Below are positions 33,316 through 39,551 of a DNA stretch of 44,999 bases, in pieces (the stretch's first letter is position 1; the number at the start of each line of letters is the position of its first letter). This stretch comes from a virus, in the IMG/VR virus record IMGVR_UViG_3300034072_000663, positions 1-44,999 of that record; one strand, written 5' to 3'. A model generated the notes under the pieces. It did not search any database, was not told the origin of the DNA, and saw only the letters and a list, made by a program, of their open reading frames with translations. Position numbers and translations under genes: made by a program.

Positions 33316-33945
33316 ATGGCAGACCTAGTTACTCTCGGAGGCCTGATCTCCAGGCTCCAGGGGCTTATCAACAGGCCCAGAAGCTTCACCCGGGAACTGG
33401 CAATCCAATTCATCAATCAGGCCATTGCGAACCTGGAGCGAACCCTTCGCATCGGGAACATGGAGCGTGTGGTCTTCGGGACCATGGACGGCAACACGAA
33501 CTACGTCCGGATCCCTAACGACTTCCTTTCGCTAAACCGTCTGTTCACCACTGAAGGTGGCCAGTTGAATCAGGTGGAGCTTGGGGAATACCTGAGACGG
33601 ACCCAGAGCTACTCAGGCGAAGGTATCCCTGAGATCTTCACCAAGGTTGCTGATCGCTGGATGCTCCACCCCAAGCCAGCCAATGGTATCGTTCTGCACG
33701 TCTTCTACTACGGGCAGTCCAGGCCTCTCCAGGTCGATACCGACAGAAACACATGGACCCAATCGGCCACCTCTGCAGTCCTCTACGCAGCCGCACAGGA
33801 AGCTGCGATCTACTTCCAGGACGACGCAAGAGCAGACCGCTACGCAGCTCTGGCCCAGAAGTATCGCGACGAGATCGAGCTGCAGGATCTGGACGAAGAG
33901 TTCAGTGGTCCGATGGAAATGAATTACGCCCCTGGGCTATACTAA
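33316..33945 (+). CDS. Head-tail adaptor (P22 gp4-like position)
   Basis: 209 residues from the ATG with GAGAGG 7 bases before. N-terminal helices (LISRLQGLINRPRSFTRELAIQFINQAIANLER), a strand-rich centre, then helices with AVLYAAAQEAAIYFQDDARADRYAALAQKYRDEI. This is the usual layout of the phage adaptor proteins that sit under the portal. Gene order after the capsid supports it. Confidence 0.7.
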   Translation: MADLVTLGGLISRLQGLINRPRSFTRELAIQFINQAIANLERTLRIGNMERVVFGTMDGNTNYVRIPNDFLSLNRLFTTEGGQLNQVELGEYLRRTQSYSGEGIPEIFTKVADRWMLHPKPANGIVLHVFYYGQSRPLQVDTDRNTWTQSATSAVLYAAAQEAAIYFQDDARADRYAALAQKYRDEIELQDLDEEFSGPMEMNYAPGLY

Positions 33946-33954
33946 GGACACGCA

Positions 33955-35523
33955 ATGTCTTCGACTACGTTTTATCAAAATAACCCTGGGGCAACCCTCA
34001 ATCCGGACGAGCCTTGGGGAACCTTCCCGACTACTCTGGTAGGCCCTAAGGGAGACAAAGGGGACAAGGGCGACAAAGGTGACCCTGGGCTTCCAGGACC
34101 TCCAGGACGCGACGGTGCCAACGGTGCTCCAGGTGCTAACGGTGCCGATGGTGCCCCGGGTGCTCCAGGCCTTCCAGGTGCTCCAGGCGAACCAGGGTCG
34201 ATTGGTCCTAAGGGCGATACCGGCGAAAGAGGCCCTAAAGGTGACCAGGGTGCCCAGGGCGAACGAGGCGAGACTGGTCCTAGAGGAGACAAGGGCGACA
34301 AGGGTGACCAGGGCGAACCTGGACCTAAAGGCGACAAAGGTGACAAGGGAGATAAAGGCGACAAGGGCGACCCGGGTTCCACCGCGAACACTGGTGACCT
34401 CAGGCTCCTCCTGAGACAGGCCGACAAGTCAGGGTTCCTCCCGTGCACCGGTCTGGTTTACCTGCGGTCTGCCTATCCGGCCCTTAGCGATTTCCTTGGT
34501 GCTAGCACTGTGGTTCCTACCGATACGTTTATCCGTGGGGCTGCGCTTCCCTCAGCCAATCCACGCTGGAATTTGAGATTCGGAGGCCGTTGGATAATCG
34601 GACACCAGTTCGCCATGAGCCGTTCTGTTTCCGGTGCGGACGGGACTTGGACCGCGTCTTCTATATCAAGCAACCCAGCAACGGAAGCTGCTGTTAGAGG
34701 TGATGGTTCGATATTCATGCTCTGTGGTGGTGGAGGTCAGACTACGGTCTACACATCGACCAACGGTGATACTCTGACGACCTTAACCAGCAGACATACG
34801 CTTTATGGAGGTTCCACCAGCGACACATACAGCCGCATCAAACCTCACCCGACCGACAATACGAAGTTTCTGATTGTAGGGAACAGATCGTCTGCAAACG
34901 ATCAGGCTCTCATCCTCGAGACACAGGACGGAACCACTGTAACGCGCCATCCTACTGCCCCTACGTCGTCTTCGCTCACAGATATCGTATGGTGGCCCGC
35001 TCAGAACCTCTGGGTTGCCTCTATGTTGAATGGTGACGTTCAGGTAGCTTCAGCTCTTGCAGGTCCTTGGGTTGTTAGAGCTACAGGCAACACTCAGCGT
35101 ATCGACAGGCTGCTTGTTGATGGCCCTACGCTCTATGGTCTTGGTGCCTCAGGACGTTTGATCACGACCACGGACGCTCAGGCCTTTGTGCTATCAGTGT
35201 TTGACCCTCGTATCAATACAGTAAGAGGCTTTCAGAAAGTTGGAAGCACCTTCGTTATCCTGGCGCAGTCTACAGCTCTTGATGGTCTTGGACGCATCAT
35301 CGTCTCGGACGATATGATAAACCCAAGGTCGCGTATCTACTCAGACGGAACTCAGCCTAACGCGCCCGATGGACTTGTAATAGCTGACAACAGGATCTTC
35401 TTCTTTGAAGGTGATCGTCCAGTGTTCTCTCAGTCCCTCGACTTCAACCCATCGCTCCAGTTCGTAGCCCCAGACCTTCGCGCAGGTAACACTGTGCAGG
35501 CCGAATGGTTCATTAAGACCTAA
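33955..35523 (+). CDS. Tail fibre with long collagen-like repeat (522 aa)
   Basis: Residues 1-29 are a short anchor with FYQ; residues 30-141 are about 37 Gly-X-Y triplets, many GDK, GPK and GAP, which form a trimeric collagen-like rod. The C-terminal 380 residues are repetitive strands with Asp/Ser/Thr loops, in the manner of a beta-propeller-like head. Probably a receptor-facing fibre. A second protein with the same plan follows at 35706. Confidence 0.8.
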   Translation: MSSTTFYQNNPGATLNPDEPWGTFPTTLVGPKGDKGDKGDKGDPGLPGPPGRDGANGAPGANGADGAPGAPGLPGAPGEPGSIGPKGDTGERGPKGDQGAQGERGETGPRGDKGDKGDQGEPGPKGDKGDKGDKGDKGDPGSTANTGDLRLLLRQADKSGFLPCTGLVYLRSAYPALSDFLGASTVVPTDTFIRGAALPSANPRWNLRFGGRWIIGHQFAMSRSVSGADGTWTASSISSNPATEAAVRGDGSIFMLCGGGGQTTVYTSTNGDTLTTLTSRHTLYGGSTSDTYSRIKPHPTDNTKFLIVGNRSSANDQALILETQDGTTVTRHPTAPTSSSLTDIVWWPAQNLWVASMLNGDVQVASALAGPWVVRATGNTQRIDRLLVDGPTLYGLGASGRLITTTDAQAFVLSVFDPRINTVRGFQKVGSTFVILAQSTALDGLGRIIVSDDMINPRSRIYSDGTQPNAPDGLVIADNRIFFFEGDRPVFSQSLDFNPSLQFVAPDLRAGNTVQAEWFIKT

Positions 35524-35533
35524 GGAAAACATA

Positions 35534-35713
35534 ATGCTCGTAAGGTATTACATTTACGCACCTGACGGTCTTTTCGTGACTGAAGTTCAGCTTCCGGACA
35601 CTGCGCCGGCTCCTGCCTTTTCGACCCTGGACGCACCTGCGGGTGCCTCTCCAGGGCAGGTCTATCGCAGGGTAGGCCTACAGTGGATCATAGAGGACCC
35701 TTCAAGTGAGTAA
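35534..35713 (+). CDS. Small protein between fibre genes (59 aa)
   Basis: An ORF starting [12 protein letters not shown] and ending IEDPSSE, with AAGGA 9 bases before the ATG. It overlaps the next gene's GTG start by 8 bases. Strand-rich, with a Pro/Ala middle. May be a fibre joint or assembly factor. Confidence 0.65.
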   Translation: MLVRYYIYAPDGLFVTEVQLPDTAPAPAFSTLDAPAGASPGQVYRRVGLQWIIEDPSSE

Positions 35714-36362
35714 CCAGCAGTTTCCTACCTCAGGGTTCTACCAGCGCGAACAGTATAGTCTGACAGGCGAGAGAGGCGAAAAGGGAGACAAAGGCGACCA
35801 GGGGGATATCGGTCCAATCGGCCCTAAAGGCGACAAAGGGGACAAGGGCGACCAAGGCGAACAAGGACCTCCAGGACCGGAAGGTCCTCCAGGTGCTGAT
35901 GGTGCTCCAGGTTCCTCAGAGATCCATATCAGCTTCTGGGCAGACAAGCAGATCATGCCGAACGAGGTCCTGCTGATCCATGCGGTCAATCGGTCCATGA
36001 GGTTCCCTGACAACTTTGAGGGATCCTCAGGTGTGGTCATGCAGGCACCTAATGCCCCCGTGGTCCTTCAGGTCTACTCCAAGCACTCTACAGGCCTCTC
36101 TGAGTCCGTAATGGATGGCGACGAGTATCCTGTGAGAGGCGCAGGGTGGACGCTGCAAGGTAACATCGAGATTGGAACCAACGGCTACTTCACGTTCACT
36201 ACGGCCCTAGGTCGTCAGGACATGTCGCCAGCTTTCAGGTCCAGGGTCATCGTCGTGGCCGCTGAGGAAGTCCCTGAGAGCCTGCAGGGGCTTGCAGTTA
36301 CCCTCAAGGCTGAGCCTGAACCAAACCCGACACCTCCTTCTAACTTTGGAACACCCGTGTAA
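35706..36362 (+). CDS. Second collagen-like fibre protein (218 aa)
   Basis: GTG start. Residues 1-20 again carry a GFYQ-type anchor, residues 21-69 are about 16 Gly-X-Y triplets and the rest (72-195) is a small beta-rich domain with a Pro-rich tail. The shared N-terminus with the fibre at 33955 suggests that both attach to the same tail site. Confidence 0.75.
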   Translation: MSNQQFPTSGFYQREQYSLTGERGEKGDKGDQGDIGPIGPKGDKGDKGDQGEQGPPGPEGPPGADGAPGSSEIHISFWADKQIMPNEVLLIHAVNRSMRFPDNFEGSSGVVMQAPNAPVVLQVYSKHSTGLSESVMDGDEYPVRGAGWTLQGNIEIGTNGYFTFTTALGRQDMSPAFRSRVIVVAAEEVPESLQGLAVTLKAEPEPNPTPPSNFGTPV

Positions 36363-37372
36363 TGACAGCAGCTAGATACTGGCGGATACGTCTAGGGGGT
36401 CAGACTAATATCGACCTCAAGGACGTATACTTCCTCGATAAGAACCTTAAGAGAATCGTTCCGTCAAGTCCTGCTAATGTCTTGTCGTCTCCCACAGCGG
36501 TCAATAGTCCGTATGTGACCTACCTTGAGAACACTTTGTTTGCAAGGTTCAACAATACCACAGATACGGGTGATGGCACTTTCGGTAGGTTCATAGGGTT
36601 CTACTCTGAGGAACCGGTAGAGGTATTCTACTATCAGGTCATCGCGATCAACGGAAGCGCAGCGTCAACCTTCGTCGAGCGTTCTAACGATGGGGTCAAC
36701 TGGGACCTGATCTCCAGAACACCGTGGGCAACGGCTTGGGGTGAACTTCGGCACCCTGGCGGATACATTCCGTTCTACAGGGCGCGTAGGGTCCTCTCAT
36801 CGTCCTCACAGACTGGTGCTCTGACGACCGCTCAGCATTGGCGCATAGCCTTCCCGCTGCAGGTTAACAATGGTTTAGGTTCTGGAGAACCGTTAGGCTT
36901 TGGGGCGACCATCGCGGAGGCTAAGTTCTCTGAAGGACAGGACGGTCCGAACGTCGTAGGTCCTCCAGCAAACTCCAGTGCCATAGGGACACCTAACGAT
37001 CCCCAGCTGGCCTTCGATGGCGACCTGCAGACTTTCTTCAGGCCTGCCTTATCGTCCTATCAGAACCCCTTCTCGATCCTGCAGGGCTATTCGTTCGAAC
37101 CGGTCACCATCAGGCAGATCGCGTGGACACCCTCAGACGAAAACACCGCAAGGCCTGAGGTCATCGTCCTGCAGAGTTCTGCGGATGGTATCGACTGGCG
37201 AACGGTGCAGACCTTCGACGCTAAACCACCGGACTCAGGGGTCCCTCAGTATCCTGCCAGCAACCAGTGGCCAGCCTTCGAGAAGCGGTTGTTCCCTCCG
37301 AACACCATTCCTGTCCCAGAGCCAGAACCTGAGCCTGTCTTCAAGCGCAGGCGGCAATCCTATATCAGCTAA
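36362..37372 (+). CDS. Discoidin-like tail protein, two repeats (336 aa)
   Basis: Start overlaps the preceding stop (TAATG). Two halves begin alike (ARYWRIRLGG near 4, QHWRIAFPLQVNNG near 157), and both have strand patterns with SNDGVNWDLI or SADGIDWRTV endings. This is the build of F5/8-type (discoidin) carbohydrate-binding domains. Probably binds host surface sugars. The C-terminus is Pro- and Glu-rich. Confidence 0.65.
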   Translation: MTAARYWRIRLGGQTNIDLKDVYFLDKNLKRIVPSSPANVLSSPTAVNSPYVTYLENTLFARFNNTTDTGDGTFGRFIGFYSEEPVEVFYYQVIAINGSAASTFVERSNDGVNWDLISRTPWATAWGELRHPGGYIPFYRARRVLSSSSQTGALTTAQHWRIAFPLQVNNGLGSGEPLGFGATIAEAKFSEGQDGPNVVGPPANSSAIGTPNDPQLAFDGDLQTFFRPALSSYQNPFSILQGYSFEPVTIRQIAWTPSDENTARPEVIVLQSSADGIDWRTVQTFDAKPPDSGVPQYPASNQWPAFEKRLFPPNTIPVPEPEPEPVFKRRRQSYIS

Positions 37373-37383
37373 AAGATAACAAT

Positions 37384-37674
37384 GTGAACACCCCAGCAAC
37401 CCCGGGTCCCGATGCTTTCCAGATGACACTTCTACAGACCCTGATGGAAGTGAAGTCAGACGTTGCCACCATTAAAACAAAAGTAGAGAACGTGGAGAAC
37501 AACCTAAAGAGCATCGACGACTGTATCAAAGACCACGACAAACGCCTGGACGAACTTGAGGCACAACTGAGCACCATTGGGACACACCGTCGTATCTTTA
37601 CGGCTGCCCTTGCGTTCATTTGGTCTGTCCTCCTGCTTTTCTCCGAGAACATTAAGGCCCTTATCGGCCTCTAA
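37384..37674 (+). CDS. Coiled-coil protein with C-terminal membrane helix (96 aa)
   Basis: GTG start at 37384. A coiled coil (about 18-66) is followed by one membrane helix (about 70-87), the layout of XhlA-like haemolysin or holin-accessory proteins. It is the last gene of the virion block, immediately before a terminator, a common place for lysis genes. Third holin-like candidate in this genome. Confidence 0.6.
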   Translation: MNTPATPGPDAFQMTLLQTLMEVKSDVATIKTKVENVENNLKSIDDCIKDHDKRLDELEAQLSTIGTHRRIFTAALAFIWSVLLLFSENIKALIGL

Positions 37675-37679
37675 AAGTG

Positions 37680-37706
37680 ACCCTCCCTTGCGGAGGGTTA
37701 TTTTTT
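37680..37706 (+). terminator. Terminator ending the virion block
   Basis: ACCCTCC pairs exactly with GGAGGGT around a short loop, followed by TATTTTTT. It separates the late genes from the integrase unit. Confidence 0.88.
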
Positions 37707-37710
37707 CGAC

Positions 37711-37739
37711 TTGACCCTCAGCCAGAAGGTTGCCATTAT
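37711..37739 (+). promoter_or_regulatory. Host-type promoter of the regulator-integrase unit
   Basis: TTGACC (37711-37716), 17-base spacer, CATTAT (37734-37739). GTCCT at 37746-37750 and AGGAC at 37757-37761 form an inverted repeat just downstream, possibly an operator, but with inverted orientation and different spacing from the AGGACA-type boxes elsewhere. Confidence 0.65.
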
Positions 37740-37791
37740 GGGATGGTCCTGAACCTAGGACAAACCATAGCAACAACACAAGGCTAAACCA

Positions 37792-38133
37792 ATGGACGAC
37801 GAACTGAAGGCCCTCAGGAAACTGGACCGTGTGATCGACCAGATAAGATCCTCAGTGGCCAGTGCTCTGCCTCTCCAGGTTGCCCAGACGTTTCTGGCAG
37901 TAGCCATGAAGGAAGGCCAGTCGGTCTCTGAGATCTCTGAGGAACTGAAGTCCAACCTCTCGACTGTCTCACGGCATCTCCTGGATCTGGGAGCAAGGAA
38001 CAAGGAGCAGCAAGGGATAAACTACGGTCTCGTCGAGTCCAGAGGCGACCCTTTGGATATGAGAAGAAAGGAGTTCTACCTGACACCTAAGGGAAAAATC
38101 CTACGCAAGAATATTCTCGGAATCATGGAGTGA
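37792..38133 (+). CDS. Winged-helix regulator before integrase (113 aa)
   Basis: Residues 25-75 (VAQTFLAVAMKEGQSVSEISEELKSNLSTVSRHLLDLGA) form a MarR/ArsR-like winged helix, and the wing is followed by a basic stretch (LTPKGKILRKN). Ends 3 bases before the integrase start. It may control integrase or act in excision; no further evidence. Confidence 0.7.
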   Translation: MDDELKALRKLDRVIDQIRSSVASALPLQVAQTFLAVAMKEGQSVSEISEELKSNLSTVSRHLLDLGARNKEQQGINYGLVESRGDPLDMRRKEFYLTPKGKILRKNILGIME

Positions 38134-38136
38134 CTA

Positions 38137-39231
38137 ATGGCAATCTATCCGGACAAGAAGAACGGAAAGCTTACAGGACGCTGGAGGGTAGAACTCCAGT
38201 CCAAGGGACGCAGATACCGTGAGCGTCACAACGATCTTGCAGCCGCCAAGAAGGACGAAGAGAGAGTCAAGGCTGCCTGGGCAAAGGGACTGGAGGTCGA
38301 GAAGACTTCTGTCCGAGTTGAGGTCAAGGATCCCTGCAAGAGCCTTGAGCGTCTCGCCAAGAATGCCAATGGTATCCTGTGGCGCGATCAGGCCTCAGAG
38401 CTGAACACCTGGAAGCGTATCGAAAGGATCCTCAGAATCCTCCCAGGAGCCACCGTGGACAGCCTTACGACCCCTGACCTGGACAGACTAGCGGATGTCC
38501 TCCAGAAAGGCTCTGACGGCGGTCCTAAGGCCTCTGACAGCACTATCAACAGATACCTGTCGCATCTCCACAAGCTGATGGACCATGGAGCATCCAGAGG
38601 ATACCGCAGGGAGAACCCTGAGCCTCTGGTCTTCCCTTGGCGCGAAGAGAGCGAAGGGCGTATCCGCTGGTTGACCTACGAGGAAGAGGCGAAGCTCCAG
38701 GAACTCCTGCCGGCTAACTGTTGGACACTGGTAGAAGCCTCAATCGACGGAGGGTTCAGACGAGGAGAGCTTCTGTCCTTGGAGCCAGGGCAATTCTCAG
38801 GGAACCGTGTGCACCTGTGGGAAACCAAGACGGACAGCCCACGCACAGTCCACATGGATTACGTCAAGTCCACCAATCTCTACGATCTGGTCTGCAGGAA
38901 GCAGATGCCTTCAGAGAGTGAGCTTCGGTATCAATGGGACAAGGCCAAGGCTGCTATGGGACTGGAGAACGATGAGAACTTCGTGTTCCACGCTTGCAGA
39001 CACACTTGCTGCACTCGTCTGGTGGAATCTGGGGTCAATCTCAGGGTGATCCAGAAGTTCATGGGACACAAGCGGATAGAAACAACCATCAGATACGCCC
39101 ATGTTCGGGACGAAATGCTCGAAGAGGCTTCAAGGGCCAAATCGCAGCACGCGGATAATATCCACCTGAGGACGGGAATTCCCCCACTGGCCGGTGGGGA
39201 AGAGGGGAACATAAGCTTGCAATGTGCATAA
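38137..39231 (+). CDS. Tyrosine-family integrase
   Basis: 364 residues. N-terminal arm-binding region, SAM-like core-binding domain (about 100-170), then the catalytic domain with R208 in GGFRRGELL, H285-A-C-R288, H311 in MGHKR and the nucleophile Y320 in TIRYAHV. All catalytic residues are present. The attP core, a partial tRNA-Leu, lies 40 bases after its stop. An integrase next to the phage RNA polymerase recalls cyanophage P-SSP7. Confidence 0.94.
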   Translation: MAIYPDKKNGKLTGRWRVELQSKGRRYRERHNDLAAAKKDEERVKAAWAKGLEVEKTSVRVEVKDPCKSLERLAKNANGILWRDQASELNTWKRIERILRILPGATVDSLTTPDLDRLADVLQKGSDGGPKASDSTINRYLSHLHKLMDHGASRGYRRENPEPLVFPWREESEGRIRWLTYEEEAKLQELLPANCWTLVEASIDGGFRRGELLSLEPGQFSGNRVHLWETKTDSPRTVHMDYVKSTNLYDLVCRKQMPSESELRYQWDKAKAAMGLENDENFVFHACRHTCCTRLVESGVNLRVIQKFMGHKRIETTIRYAHVRDEMLEEASRAKSQHADNIHLRTGIPPLAGGEEGNISLQCA

Positions 39232-39250
39232 AGGCTGGCTAATCGCCCCC

Positions 39251-39333
39251 GGTTTCTAAGGGATGCTAAGCGCGGGCGTGGCGAAACTGGTAGACGCGCC
39301 AGATTTAGGTTCCACTGGAAACCCTTAGAAACC
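39251..39333. repeat. 12-bp perfect inverted repeat flanking attP core
   Basis: GGTTTCTAAGGG at 39251-39262 and its exact inverse CCCTTAGAAACC at 39322-39333 enclose the tRNA-like core. Likely recognition sites for integrase or a partner. Confidence 0.8.
39272..39312 (+). other. attP: attP core: 5' half of a tRNA-Leu gene
   Basis: The sequence begins GCGGGCGTGGCGAAACTGGT and continues through the D arm into an anticodon loop with TAG, matching bacterial tRNA-Leu(UAG) from its first base to just after the anticodon. The 3' half of a tRNA (variable arm, T arm, acceptor) is missing, so it is not a working gene. Together with the adjacent integrase this marks attP; the host site should be a tRNA-Leu gene. 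Confidence 0.85.
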
Positions 39334-39356
39334 CTAGATCTAATAGTCACTTACAG

Positions 39357-39403
39357 AGCCGTAGAGGGGTATCCGGACGATATCTCCCTACGGCTTTTCT
39401 TTT
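39357..39403 (+). terminator. Terminator between attP and the RNA polymerase gene
   Basis: AGCCGTAG (39357-39364) pairs with CTACGGCT (39388-39395), with inner TATC/GATA pairing, followed by a T-rich run. In the integrated state it would stop host tRNA-Leu promoter transcription from entering the phage polymerase gene. Confidence 0.85.
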
Positions 39404-39432
39404 GGTCTCCTGGTTAACAAAAAGTTTCTGAT

Positions 39433-39475
39433 AGGGCATTTTGTCCTTGCGCCTGAGGGCACCTTGGCATATACT
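39433..39475 (+). promoter_or_regulatory. Host-type promoter of the RNA polymerase gene with two-box operator
   Basis: TTGCGC (39447-39452), 17-base spacer, TATACT (39470-39475). Box 1 AGGGCATTTTGTCCT (39433-39447) overlaps the -35, and box 2 AGGGCACCTTGGCAT (39456-39470) fills the spacer. Centres are 23 bp apart, as at the early and repressor promoters. Repression here would stop all phage-polymerase transcription. Confidence 0.8.
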
Positions 39476-39503
39476 CCCAGACCTAGGACATTCCCAGGGA
39501 TGT

Positions 39504-39525
39504 TCTAAAAGGGTTACCACTGCAC
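39504..39525 (+). promoter_or_regulatory. Phage RNA polymerase promoter, copy 3 (own gene)
   Basis: Exact copy of the 22-bp element, 27 bases before the polymerase start. It would give positive autoregulation once the first polymerase is made from the host promoter. Confidence 0.8.
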
Positions 39526-39551
39526 TAAGGGACACTAAGGGAGACCAAGAG

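Noticed and set aside
34042-34380. CRISPR-like direct repeats
   Set aside because: The repeats are in-frame Gly-X-Y codons of a fibre gene, with no spacers of equal length. No CRISPR array was seen anywhere.
33975-34448. 157-aa Pro-rich minus-strand frame
   Set aside because: It is the complement of the collagen repeat; Gly-X-Y coding makes a long open antisense frame.
37746-37761. AGGACA-type operator at the integrase promoter
   Set aside because: The inverted repeat has the opposite order (GTCCT first) and a 6-base gap, so it is noted with the promoter but not counted as the same site.
39272-39345. Complete tRNA-Leu gene
   Set aside because: After the anticodon the sequence leaves the tRNA pattern; no T arm or 3' acceptor strand, so it is an attP core.
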